A DNA stretch of 26,692 nt from Rhodobiaceae bacterium (lineage in GTDB: Bacteria; Pseudomonadota; Alphaproteobacteria; Rhizobiales; TMED25). Where the stretch lies: assembly GCA_002704755.1 (NCBI GenBank), contig PAHC01000011.1:331211-357902 (forward strand). Reading direction: 5' to 3'. The number at the start of each line of letters is the position of its first letter. Position 1 is the first letter of the stretch. The notes beneath the pieces are model-generated. The model was not told the origin of the DNA. It worked only from the letters and a program-made list of their open reading frames with translations, and searched no databases. Made by a program: the position numbers and the translations under genes. Shown in pieces: positions 7,673-15,988 of the stretch.

Positions 7673-8350
7673 ATGACGATTATATTTATAGGATTAGCTT
7701 TATACATACTTCCAATTGTTATATTCAATTACGTTTTAAATAAAAACGATAATATTCTTGATAAAATGCCCTACACTGCAGAAGAGTTTGGAAGAACTAT
7801 TCTTGATGAATTAGGAATAAAGGGTGTTGAGATTGAGTCAACAAGTGCTGGCGATCATTATGACCCTGATAAAAAGAAAATACGCATAAAAAATTTTCGA
7901 CTAAACAGAAAAAGTATTACAGCACTATCAATCATAACACATGAAATAGGACACGCCATTCAAGATCACGAAGATTATGCACCACTAAATAGACGCCAAA
8001 AAATCCTAAAGGGAACCACTTGGATCTCAAGATTAGCTGGTGGCATAATGTATATTGGTTTAGGGCCTATAATTGCAACAGGTATGATTCCTCTTATTAA
8101 ATTATCTGCTTTGATTATTCTATCAAGTATTCTAATTAGTCTTATTTTACATGTCATAACATTAGACGTTGAATTTGATGCAAGCTACAAAAGAGCCCTT
8201 CCAATATTAAGGGAAAAGATACCAGAGAATTACCATGCCCAATGCAACAAGGTCCTAACGGCTGCTGCATTTACATATGTTGTTGGATCATTAGCAAGTT
8301 TTCTGAGCTTAAGATATGCTTGGGCAATTATTCAAAGGGTTTTCAGATAA
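7673..8350 (+). CDS. membrane zinc metallopeptidase, YugP (Zn-peptidase_2) family
   Basis: A 225-residue integral membrane protease. It has an N-terminal transmembrane helix (about 3-21), a cytoplasm- or periplasm-facing catalytic part with HEIGH (H90, E91, H94), two further hydrophobic segments (about 122-140 and 143-163), the conserved VEFDASYKRAL (166-176; E167 as likely third zinc ligand) and a last hydrophobic region (about 190-218). This order matches the YugP family, whose substrates are unknown. It starts 15 bases after the MORN-type gene and probably shares its transcript. It is convergent with the photolyase gene, with a 4-base gap. Confidence 0.87.
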   Translation: MTIIFIGLALYILPIVIFNYVLNKNDNILDKMPYTAEEFGRTILDELGIKGVEIESTSAGDHYDPDKKKIRIKNFRLNRKSITALSIITHEIGHAIQDHEDYAPLNRRQKILKGTTWISRLAGGIMYIGLGPIIATGMIPLIKLSALIILSSILISLILHVITLDVEFDASYKRALPILREKIPENYHAQCNKVLTAAAFTYVVGSLASFLSLRYAWAIIQRVFR

Positions 8351-8354
8351 TAAT

Positions 8355-9788
8355 CTAACTAACATGCATTTGAAGAATTTTCTTTGTATCATCTGAATTT
8401 CTTATCTTTGCCTTGAGAGAATAAAGCTTAGTTGCAGCCATCTTTCTTGTTTCTACTTCATCTATAATTGGAGGGGTATAATCACTTCTAAATAACGGGC
8501 TTTTCCATGGTTCATGAATAAATTCATTTGGATAATCATTTAGCTCATTTACCCATCTCTTGATAAAAATCCCGTCCTTATCCTGATCATAACTTTGCTT
8601 TATAGGATTATAGATTCTTATGGTATTAATTCCTGTGGTCCCTGATTGCATTTGTAATTGTGAGTAATGTATGCCGGGTTCGTAGTCTGTGAAAACTTTA
8701 GATAAAAAGTGAGAGAATTTTTTCCAGTCTAACCATAAATTATTGGCAGCAAAACTAACCAACATAGCACGCATCCTAAAATTTATCCAACCCGTATCTA
8801 CTAGAGATCTCATACATGCATCTACGAAAGGAAATCCCGTTTCCCCAGCGCACCAAGCTTGATAAAAAACTTCATTGAAATCATTTTCTCTTAATCCATC
8901 ATAAGCACTGTGCAGGTTTTTATACTCAATATCAGGTTGATCCTCTAGTTTTTGAATAAAATGTGATCTCCATCTTAACCTATTTTTAAATGCATTAATT
9001 GAACGCAAATTTAAACTCACGGAACTTTTACTTTTTCTATATTTATCAATATAAGAATTTGTCTGATAGAAAATTTGTTTCAAAGAGATATTTCCAAAAG
9101 CAAGATAGGTAGACAAACGCGAACAAGAGTTGGCTGAATGTAATGGAGAAGAAATATTTTTTGAGTAATTATGGGACCGTTCTTGTAAAAAGCTATCCAA
9201 TACATTCAATGCCTCATTTTCACCGCCTTTTTGTCTGAGTGTATATGCTATTTTTTCTATACATAAAGTTTCAGCTGACGGTATTTTGTCTGACCTTAAA
9301 TCGATCTTATTTAATTTAGTTGGAGGTCTAAATGGAATCAAATTCATCTCTTGATAAAAAAACCTCGCCCAATCTTTGCGTTGAGCTAGATTACGTACTA
9401 CACCATTTGTTGGTATTTCAACCCAATTCACATTAGAAGACTTAAATAATTTTCTTAATTTAATGTCCCTTTGGTATGTCCAATAATTCCATGTTTCTTG
9501 ATGCGACCAAATGTTTTTAATCGCAAATTCATTTATGAGGTTAATGAAAATATCATCCGCATTGCCAACTTTAATTATCAACTCTTGGCCTAGTTTTTTT
9601 AGTGATTGATTGAGATCTGACAATGCCTCAGTTAAAAAATGATATTGTCTATCACTTACATCCGGTTGCTTCCAAAGTTCAGGTTCAATAATATAAAGAG
9701 GAATTGTATCCCCTCTTTTTGAAGCTTCTATGAGTGGTTCATGATCATGTATTCTCAGATCACGCTTAAACCAAACCACTTCTACCAT
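8355..9788 (-). CDS. cryptochrome/DNA photolyase family flavoprotein
   Basis: A 477-residue photolyase-family protein, normal in length. The N-terminal alpha/beta photolyase domain (about 1-165) starts VVWFKRDLRIHDHEPL. The helical FAD-binding domain (about 200-460) shows SRLSTYLAFGNIS (223-235), FKNRLRWRSHF (267-277), GETGFPFVDACMRSL (315-329), NFRMRAMLVSF (336-346), YEPGIHYSQLQMQSGTTG (369-386) and RIYNP (391-395). It is expected to use blue light for repair of UV-induced pyrimidine dimers or for signalling. The segment aligned with NNGGWQW of E. coli photolyase reads HYSQLQM here, so two tryptophans near the flavin are missing. I therefore do not assign phrA. The gene lies 20 bases downstream of the CNNM gene on the same strand. 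Confidence 0.9.
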   Translation of the reverse strand: MVEVVWFKRDLRIHDHEPLIEASKRGDTIPLYIIEPELWKQPDVSDRQYHFLTEALSDLNQSLKKLGQELIIKVGNADDIFINLINEFAIKNIWSHQETWNYWTYQRDIKLRKLFKSSNVNWVEIPTNGVVRNLAQRKDWARFFYQEMNLIPFRPPTKLNKIDLRSDKIPSAETLCIEKIAYTLRQKGGENEALNVLDSFLQERSHNYSKNISSPLHSANSCSRLSTYLAFGNISLKQIFYQTNSYIDKYRKSKSSVSLNLRSINAFKNRLRWRSHFIQKLEDQPDIEYKNLHSAYDGLRENDFNEVFYQAWCAGETGFPFVDACMRSLVDTGWINFRMRAMLVSFAANNLWLDWKKFSHFLSKVFTDYEPGIHYSQLQMQSGTTGINTIRIYNPIKQSYDQDKDGIFIKRWVNELNDYPNEFIHEPWKSPLFRSDYTPPIIDEVETRKMAATKLYSLKAKIRNSDDTKKILQMHVS

Positions 9789-9808
9789 TGTATAAGAATA
9801 TTTTGAAA

Positions 9809-10861
9809 TTAGGATTTGTTATTTTCAGTCAATTGTTGACCTTGCTGCATCGCCAAATCTTGCAGATCTACAACTTTATCCGTTTCATCAACTATCTCGT
9901 GACCCAGAATAGTTTCAACAACATCTTCCATTGTAACTACGCCCGCAACGCTATTAAATTCATCGAGTACGAGAGCGATATGTTCGTGTTTTTTAATAAA
10001 ATCATTGAACATATCAAGCATACTATATGTTTCAGATACGGTTATAATATCCCTTTTAAAATGAGAGAGCTGTTTATGGTCTTCATCATCAAGGAGATGT
10101 TCTAGAACTTCATCTTTAAGGATATAACCAATGATGATTTCAGAGTCCTTACTCTCCTTAAGTAAAATCCTTGAAAAAATTAATTCTTCCTGAAGGTCAT
10201 AAAATTCTCTTGCGTACATTTCTTGTGGTTCAGAGACAATAACAGATCTAGGCGTCATGACATCTTTGACCTGAAAATTTTTAAAATGTAAGAGATTATA
10301 TATTAACTTACTTTCGACCTTGTCTAGTTCTCCCTCGATTGATCCAATCTCAGCCATTGCCAAAAAATCAGCCCTCGAGAAGATATTGTTTTCCCCTGTC
10401 CTATTGAGCAATCTTGTATAGACTTGAAGCAACCAGATAATTGGCATCAAAATCACTAGAAGGAAATTGACACTTCTTGCAGTAAACGGTGCAAGAGTCT
10501 TCCAGTTCTTTGCTCCAAGTGTTTTAGGTGTGATTTCAGAAAAAATTAGTATGCAAGCGGTCATTGCCAATGGAACAATTAAACCTGTAATTGTAGGATA
10601 GTTTGGCCAAATTTTTGTAGCTTCTTTACCAACTCCAATTGCGCACCATGTATTTGCAATTGTATTGAGTGTTAAGATTGCAGCAAGTGGCTTATCAATA
10701 TTTGTTTTAAATTTATCAAGAATGGCACCTGTTCTTGTGCCCTCGCTTAATTTCAATTGAGTGTATGAGTGAGTTGTGCTTAATAGTGCTGCTTCAAATA
10801 GAGAGCAGAAGAATGAAATGCCTATCGCAGCGGAGAAATAAAGAATAAGACCAGTATACAT
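9809..10861 (-). CDS. CNNM/DUF21 membrane protein with CBS pair, lacking the CorC_HlyC domain
   Basis: A 350-residue 'hemolysin family' protein now viewed as CNNM/CorB-like, linked in characterised members to Mg2+ transport or homeostasis. The DUF21 membrane domain (about 1-175) has hydrophobic helices at about 3-25, 58-78, 92-112 and 128-148 and the hallmark FSEITPKTLG near 108-117. A CBS pair follows (about 190-325), with KDVMTPRSVIVS and GVVTMEDVVETILG. The chain ends about 25 residues after the CBS pair, so the C-terminal transporter-associated domain of many homologues (about 420-440 residues) is absent. Its stop is 20 bases before the photolyase start, so the two are likely co-transcribed. 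Confidence 0.9.
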   Translation of the reverse strand: MYTGLILYFSAAIGISFFCSLFEAALLSTTHSYTQLKLSEGTRTGAILDKFKTNIDKPLAAILTLNTIANTWCAIGVGKEATKIWPNYPTITGLIVPLAMTACILIFSEITPKTLGAKNWKTLAPFTARSVNFLLVILMPIIWLLQVYTRLLNRTGENNIFSRADFLAMAEIGSIEGELDKVESKLIYNLLHFKNFQVKDVMTPRSVIVSEPQEMYAREFYDLQEELIFSRILLKESKDSEIIIGYILKDEVLEHLLDDEDHKQLSHFKRDIITVSETYSMLDMFNDFIKKHEHIALVLDEFNSVAGVVTMEDVVETILGHEIVDETDKVVDLQDLAMQQGQQLTENNKS

Positions 10862-10993
10862 TGTGGTGAATTAATTCATCATGTTAGTAATTAAAAGAAG
10901 GCCTTATTCATAATTTTTTCAGTCATTTAGAAACCTTACAGGATATATAAAATTATTTCAACATAAAGAACATATAAAAATAAAAGCTAAAAA

Positions 10994-11833
10994 TTACAGA
11001 TATATTTTTTTGATGATTTGATTAAAGGCTCCGGCTTCTTCAAATTGAATCCAATGACCTGAATTTTTAATTTTGTGACATGTAATCTTTGGTATCAGTG
11101 AGGTCATAATTTGATATGCATCATCATACCCATTAATTAGAGTTACATCAAATTCACCCCATATAATATCAATTGGTTGAATAATATCTAATAATCTTGT
11201 TGGGAGATCGTGAGAAGCAACAATATCCAGGCTTCTAACCTTTCCAGCACGGGTATTAAGAGTTTGAATTGTTATTGCTTGATTATCAATTTTTTCTAAC
11301 TTATGAATCATCATAACCGATAGATTGTACCTTTGGGCTTCATATAATTCCTCATTTGTTGTTGCTGCTCTCCAATTTCTCATTTGAGGACGTTTAAACG
11401 GCATATTACCTGTCCGGTTATATCCGACTAAGGTTAACCGATTGACTTGATCACCTGCAAATTTCATCATATGTGACCCAATTACCGATCCAAAAGAAAA
11501 ACCAACAATATTAAATTTTTGTTCATTGATAAGCTCTTTCATAGCTGAGCATAAGGTTTGAGCATATTTATCTACATTTGGTAACTCTGGAAGTGCCTCC
11601 GATTCACCAAATCCAGGCATATCGGGAATAATGAGCTGAAATTTTTTTGATAGTTCTTCAATGTTTTTCAGCCAATGGAGCCATGATCCATAGCCACCAT
11701 GCAACAATAATAGGAAGGCCCCATGATCACCCCAAAGACGAAATGATATCTTTGTTCCCTCTTCAGTTGTTACAAATTTTTGTTGAGAGGAGTTTCTTAT
11801 CTTCTCAATCTCTTTGTTATGTTCAAGTTCCAT
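10994..11833 (-). CDS. alpha/beta hydrolase
   Basis: A 279-residue alpha/beta-hydrolase-fold enzyme of normal length. The oxyanion-hole segment is LLLLHGGYGSWLHW (41-54), followed by DMPGFGES (71-78). The nucleophile elbow is GFSFGS (S113), the acid is D229 in IWGEFD and the base is H260 in NSGHWIQFE, a complete triad. It could be a carboxylesterase, lactonase, C-C bond hydrolase or haloperoxidase-like enzyme. It starts close to the divergent transporter operon and could act on the same compound, but it lies on the other strand. Confidence 0.88.
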   Translation of the reverse strand: MELEHNKEIEKIRNSSQQKFVTTEEGTKISFRLWGDHGAFLLLLHGGYGSWLHWLKNIEELSKKFQLIIPDMPGFGESEALPELPNVDKYAQTLCSAMKELINEQKFNIVGFSFGSVIGSHMMKFAGDQVNRLTLVGYNRTGNMPFKRPQMRNWRAATTNEELYEAQRYNLSVMMIHKLEKIDNQAITIQTLNTRAGKVRSLDIVASHDLPTRLLDIIQPIDIIWGEFDVTLINGYDDAYQIMTSLIPKITCHKIKNSGHWIQFEEAGAFNQIIKKIYL

Positions 11834-11864
11834 AGTCGTATTTAAATAAACAAATTATTTAGTA

Positions 11865-11893
11865 TTGTATAGGATAATATTATAAAATATATT
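11865..11893 (+). promoter_or_regulatory. candidate sigma70-type promoter of the transporter operon
   Basis: TTGTAT (11865-11870) and TATATT (11888-11893) are separated by 17 bases, in the gap between the divergent hydrolase and MFS genes. A start near 11900 would leave a leader of about 28 bases before the SD-like GAGG and the proposed ATT start. The surrounding DNA is very AT-rich, so this is a pattern call only. Confidence 0.35.
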
Positions 11894-11927
11894 TTGATTA
11901 TCTAAACACACATCCATAGAGGAAAAA

Positions 11928-13151
11928 ATTCGATACTCCGCACTTCATAGTAAGTATTTTAGATACTATCTTTTTGGTATGACACCATCCATGCAAGCCG
12001 TATGGATTACTCGGATCGTCATCAGCTGGATAGCTTGGGATCTAACAGGTTCGAGTACTTATGTTGGTTTATTATCATTCTTTCTATTTCTCCCATATAT
12101 AACAACAATCCCTTTTTTTGGGGTTTTGCTTGATCGAATTGAGCCCCTGAAAACAGCCATACTTGCTCAATTTATTCAAGGCTTGGCAGCTTTCTCAATT
12201 TTTCTTCTGCATGTTTTTGGAATCTTATCAATTTTTAGTTTGTGCATTATTTCATTGATTATTGGCACAGCAAACAGCGCCCAAGGATCAGCCCGTCAAA
12301 CAATTGTACCCCGTATAGTAGATAAGCCGACCATAGCAAACGCTGTTGCCTTTAACGCAATGAACTTCCAGGTGGCGCGTATCATAGGTCCAGGTATTGG
12401 AGGGATTTTAATTGGATTAATTGGAACACAATATACTATTCTAATTTCCTCATTTTTCTTTATCCCAGCTTTAGTGACACTCTCTCTTATAAAGCTTGCA
12501 CCAAAGCAGAGTGAACCAAAAACAAAGGATACGAATTTTATGGGTGAGTTAGTTGATGGAGCAAAATTTGCATATAGAAACGTGATTATCCTAGAATGTA
12601 TAATACTTACATTCATCGCATCCATTATCATCAGAGGATGCCATGAATTGCTACCTGCCCTGGCTGATGGTAAATTTAATATGGGGTCAGAAGGCTTGGG
12701 TAATATAATGGCTGCAGCTGGTGTTGGTGCATTAATTAGTGCATTTCTAATTGCTTCACGTAAGAAAACATATAATGATAATGGCATCCCTTTAATTGCA
12801 AAAATATCACTTATCATTGGCTTATTATCAGTAACAATACTTGGTCAAGCTGATACATGGAATATGGCGCTATTTGCAGCATTTATCAGTGGTGCATGCG
12901 TAACAAATGTTGCTATTGACATGCAATCAACGGTTCAAATGCAATTAACAGACTCATACAGAGCAAGAGTTGCAAGTTTATGGCTTGCTACGGCGATTGG
13001 TGGGAATGCAGTTGGGTCAATATTAAATGGAATATTTTCTGATATTTATGGAATATCAAACACATTTTTTTATGTAGGCATCATAGGAATTATACTTGTA
13101 ATTTTTACACAAACGGCTCTTATAATGAATAACAAATCCTATAAGATATAA
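11928..13151 (+). CDS. MFS transporter, EntS/MFS_3-like, with probable ATT start codon
   Basis: A 12-helix major facilitator protein similar to EntS/MFS_3 exporters. The first in-frame ATG is at 11979, but the frame is open upstream to a TGA at 11895. Its translation there, RYSALHSKYFRYYLFG, is the short cytoplasmic lead and start of helix 1 expected in this family. No ATG, GTG, TTG or CTG occurs in frame between them. An ATT at 11928 lies 5 bases after GAGG (11919-11922), giving a 407-residue protein. Other visible parts are AWDLTGSSTYVGLL, a loop-2 segment VLLDRIEPLK and a long central loop near residues 190-207. It may export a metabolite or drug. Its stop overlaps the next start by one base. 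Confidence 0.82.
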   Translation: MRYSALHSKYFRYYLFGMTPSMQAVWITRIVISWIAWDLTGSSTYVGLLSFFLFLPYITTIPFFGVLLDRIEPLKTAILAQFIQGLAAFSIFLLHVFGILSIFSLCIISLIIGTANSAQGSARQTIVPRIVDKPTIANAVAFNAMNFQVARIIGPGIGGILIGLIGTQYTILISSFFFIPALVTLSLIKLAPKQSEPKTKDTNFMGELVDGAKFAYRNVIILECIILTFIASIIIRGCHELLPALADGKFNMGSEGLGNIMAAAGVGALISAFLIASRKKTYNDNGIPLIAKISLIIGLLSVTILGQADTWNMALFAAFISGACVTNVAIDMQSTVQMQLTDSYRARVASLWLATAIGGNAVGSILNGIFSDIYGISNTFFYVGIIGIILVIFTQTALIMNNKSYKI

Positions 13152-14353
13152 TGACAAAAAAACAAGTTCAAAAGCAAGCGCCAATAGCCGTATTATTTAC
13201 GATGTTATTTGCAGGTCAGATTGCATCTACCATTTTTCTTCCTGGGTTACCCTCTATTGCTGTCGAGCTGCAAATTCCTCGATCTATTGTTCAGATCATG
13301 GTCCCTGTGTATCTTGCTGCCTTTGCATCAACTCAATTGATTATTGGCCCTTTATCAGATAAATTTGGAAGAAAACCAATAGTATTACTTGGTATTTTAC
13401 TTTTCACATTTGCAAGCTATCTATGCGCGAATGCTAATGATATCCAAACACTGCTTCTTTGCAGAGTTGCGCAAGCAACTGGAGCATGCTCAACTTTGGT
13501 AATTAGTAGAGCAATTATTAGAGATACTTCCGAGGGCCTAGCAGCTGCAAAAGCTATGTCCTACGTTGCTATTGCAATGGCTATTGGCCCAATTATGGCT
13601 CCTTTTATCGGAGGTTTCTTAACCGGATGGTTTAGCTGGAGAGCTACATTTTTATTCACAACCTTTATTGGTTTCATAATTTTAATCTTAATATCAATCA
13701 ATTTAGAAGAAACACTGCCAAAAGAGATGAGAAACCCACCTAAATTAGGTACCCTTTTTAGCAATTATATTGATCTTTTGAAAAATAAGCAATTCACTGC
13801 TTACAGTTTGATAACCGCATTTGCAAGCGGAGCTATGCAAGCTTATGTGGTTTCATCTCCTATTATTTTTATTGTTTTGATGGGGGTATCACCTGAAGTA
13901 TTTGGTTTTTATGTTATGGTTATGCCCTCTCTTTTCGTTCTTGCAACATTCATTTCCCGCAAACTCATGGATTATATTTCGGTTGATCAGATAATAATAA
14001 TTGGAGGTATCTTCAGCTGTTCAGGTGGGGTTTTACAATTATTTTTTGGTATTAGTGAGGTTCAGACTCCTATGCCAGTATTGATAGCTTTTGCAATTTC
14101 TAATTTTGGGACAGGACTTGTGCTAGGCAATTGCTATGCAGCAGCATTAAATTCAGTAAAACCTGAAATTGCAGGATCTGCATCTGCCTTAGGTGGTTTT
14201 TTACATTTTGGATGGGGTGCATTAATAACAATCACATTGGCCAACATTGAAATGACCTCATCTTTTGTATTTAGCGTTGCTCAGTTGACAACAACAAGCC
14301 TTGCATTAGCAACAATAATCATATTAAATTTTATATTTAATAGAAATTCATAA
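13151..14353 (+). CDS. MFS transporter, Bcr/CflA-like (DHA1) subfamily
   Basis: A 400-residue, 12-helix MFS protein. Signatures of the Bcr/CflA drug-efflux group are FLPGLPSIAVEL in the first loop, motif A as GPLSDKFGRKPIVLLG (about 66-81), RVAQATGACSTLVISRAIIRD (about 105-125) and motif C-like GPIMAPFIGGFL with WFSWRATF. Its ATG overlaps the TAA of the preceding MFS gene, so translation is coupled. Known members expel bicyclomycin, chloramphenicol, sulfonamides or small peptides and amino acids; here it may remove a pathway product. Two MFS genes of different subfamilies in one operon is notable. Confidence 0.88.
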   Translation: MTKKQVQKQAPIAVLFTMLFAGQIASTIFLPGLPSIAVELQIPRSIVQIMVPVYLAAFASTQLIIGPLSDKFGRKPIVLLGILLFTFASYLCANANDIQTLLLCRVAQATGACSTLVISRAIIRDTSEGLAAAKAMSYVAIAMAIGPIMAPFIGGFLTGWFSWRATFLFTTFIGFIILILISINLEETLPKEMRNPPKLGTLFSNYIDLLKNKQFTAYSLITAFASGAMQAYVVSSPIIFIVLMGVSPEVFGFYVMVMPSLFVLATFISRKLMDYISVDQIIIIGGIFSCSGGVLQLFFGISEVQTPMPVLIAFAISNFGTGLVLGNCYAAALNSVKPEIAGSASALGGFLHFGWGALITITLANIEMTSSFVFSVAQLTTTSLALATIIILNFIFNRNS

Positions 14354-14355
14354 AA

Positions 14356-15789
14356 ATGAACATAATACAGCTTTACCAAAATAGTGAGTCCAAATTTAGG
14401 ACTGGGACAACATTACTTATGCCATTTGTAATGATTACCGTAATTTTATCTGAATGGACAGGTTTTCGGACTCCATATATTATATCAGCTATCCTTATTC
14501 TTGCTTATTTATCTATGTCATTGAATAACCTTACTTTATCCCGCAAGATGTTCTTAGTTGTTGGCTTACTTTTAACGTTTATTTCAATATTTTTATTACC
14601 AAATTGGCTTAGTGTTTCACTCGAGGCCCTCACAAAATCTACATTTGTTGCAACCTTTTTTCTATCCCTTTGCGCTCTTAGAAAAGCAGCGGCTTCCTCA
14701 CCAGCAATGGGAAAATGTGGGAGGTATTTGGCAGAACAAAAAGCAAGTATAAGATACGGAACACTTACTTTTGGTGGTCACATGTTTGGTGTAATTTTAA
14801 GTTTTGGAGCAATTTCGTTACTTGGAAGCCTTGCAGAAAAAGGTGCGAACGCAATTACCAATGAAGAGTCCCGTGATTTAAACAGAAAAGCAATGTTACT
14901 TGCTGTTCAACGAGGTTTTGTTGCAATGACCTGCTGGTCACCTCTTACATTTTCAATAGCTATCACAACTTCTGTTATTCCCAATACATCCTGGAAGGGT
15001 GCTGCTATATCATGTATTACTAGTGCTATTATTCTTATCATGCTTGGCTGGGTACTGGACTATTTTAGTAGTAAAAAATTAAAAGATAAGATGGTAATGC
15101 CAGAATTTACATCTAAAGGAACTTGGCGTGCGCTTATCCCGTTAGCTTTCATTTTTATAACACTTCTTGGAATCATATTTCTTCTCATGGGGTACACAAA
15201 TCTCAACGCTGTTCCAGTTGTAATGCTTGTTGTTCCAATTTACAGTATCATCTGGGTTGCATATCAGAATACCGGAAACACTAAAATGATGGTCTATAAT
15301 ACTGTGCATCGTGCGGATGAGTTTGTTAATGAGGACATATATAATTACAAACAAGAATTAATAGTTCTGATCATGGCTGCGTTCATCGGTATCATGGGAT
15401 CAAGTCTAATCAATAATGTAGCTGGGGAGAGTATGTCATTTTTGGATTTTATTCCTGCACCTATAATTCTTGTTTCAATTATTTGGATAATGCCAATTTG
15501 TGGTCAAATAGGTATGAATCCTATTTTAGCTGTTTACATGATCGGTCCACTCATTCCTTCTGCGGAAGTCATGGGCATATCTCCAAATAGTATTATTGTA
15601 GCTTTAACAGCCGGATGGGCAATCTGTGGAATTAGTTCACCATTTACAGCATCGACATTATTGATTGCAAAATTAGGTAGAGTAACACCACACTATGCCG
15701 GTCTAAATTGGAATGGTTTGTTTACAATTATCGGTGGACTGTTATTATCTGTTTGGATTATAATCGCTAATGAATTTATAGTTAAATAA
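14356..15789 (+). CDS. multi-spanning membrane permease, ion-transporter-superfamily-like
   Basis: A 477-residue, very hydrophobic protein with about 11-12 predicted membrane segments and a hydrophilic mid-loop (about 305-335). I do not recognise a named family with certainty. The C-terminal half has CGQIGMNPILAVYMIGPLI and a serine-rich GISSPFTASTLL segment, similar to re-entrant motifs of dicarboxylate/IT-superfamily transporters. That points to secondary uptake of an organic anion, by inference. It begins 2 bases after the Bcr-like gene and ends 1 base before the 61-residue membrane protein gene, so it is tightly embedded in the operon. Confidence 0.75.
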   Translation: MNIIQLYQNSESKFRTGTTLLMPFVMITVILSEWTGFRTPYIISAILILAYLSMSLNNLTLSRKMFLVVGLLLTFISIFLLPNWLSVSLEALTKSTFVATFFLSLCALRKAAASSPAMGKCGRYLAEQKASIRYGTLTFGGHMFGVILSFGAISLLGSLAEKGANAITNEESRDLNRKAMLLAVQRGFVAMTCWSPLTFSIAITTSVIPNTSWKGAAISCITSAIILIMLGWVLDYFSSKKLKDKMVMPEFTSKGTWRALIPLAFIFITLLGIIFLLMGYTNLNAVPVVMLVVPIYSIIWVAYQNTGNTKMMVYNTVHRADEFVNEDIYNYKQELIVLIMAAFIGIMGSSLINNVAGESMSFLDFIPAPIILVSIIWIMPICGQIGMNPILAVYMIGPLIPSAEVMGISPNSIIVALTAGWAICGISSPFTASTLLIAKLGRVTPHYAGLNWNGLFTIIGGLLLSVWIIIANEFIVK

Positions 15790-15790
15790 T

Positions 15791-15976
15791 ATGGATATAT
15801 TAGCTTATAAATGGTTTATGCTAGGGGGTTTTTTAGGAATCGTTCAATTTGCTTTGATTATTTATCGAGGTAAAAAAGAAATTCCTGGACCAGCTCAGTT
15901 TTTAATATATGGAGCTATCCTTGGAGCCCTCGTCTATGGGTGGTTAATCACTCTAATTGATAAATATCTTTTCTAA
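15791..15976 (+). CDS. small two-helix membrane protein, possible permease subunit
   Basis: A 61-residue protein with two hydrophobic helices (about 8-24 and 36-54) joined by the positively charged loop YRGKKEIPGP. Only one base separates it from the stop of the large permease, and the next gene starts 12 bases later. Placement and topology recall the small subunits that accompany some secondary transporters, but no homology is claimed. The close packing in the operon and the regular topology support it being real. Confidence 0.7.
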   Translation: MDILAYKWFMLGGFLGIVQFALIIYRGKKEIPGPAQFLIYGAILGALVYGWLITLIDKYLF

Positions 15977-15988
15977 AGGGAGAAAGAA

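Noticed and set aside
9788..10105. Open frame of 105 codons on the plus strand
   Set aside because: It lies opposite the well-supported CNNM gene, has a low-complexity Ile/Phe/Asn translation and shows no family motif; it is a shadow frame.
12296..12817. Open frame of 173 codons on the minus strand
   Set aside because: It is antisense to the MFS gene, and its translation is what is expected from the reverse complement of membrane-helix codons.
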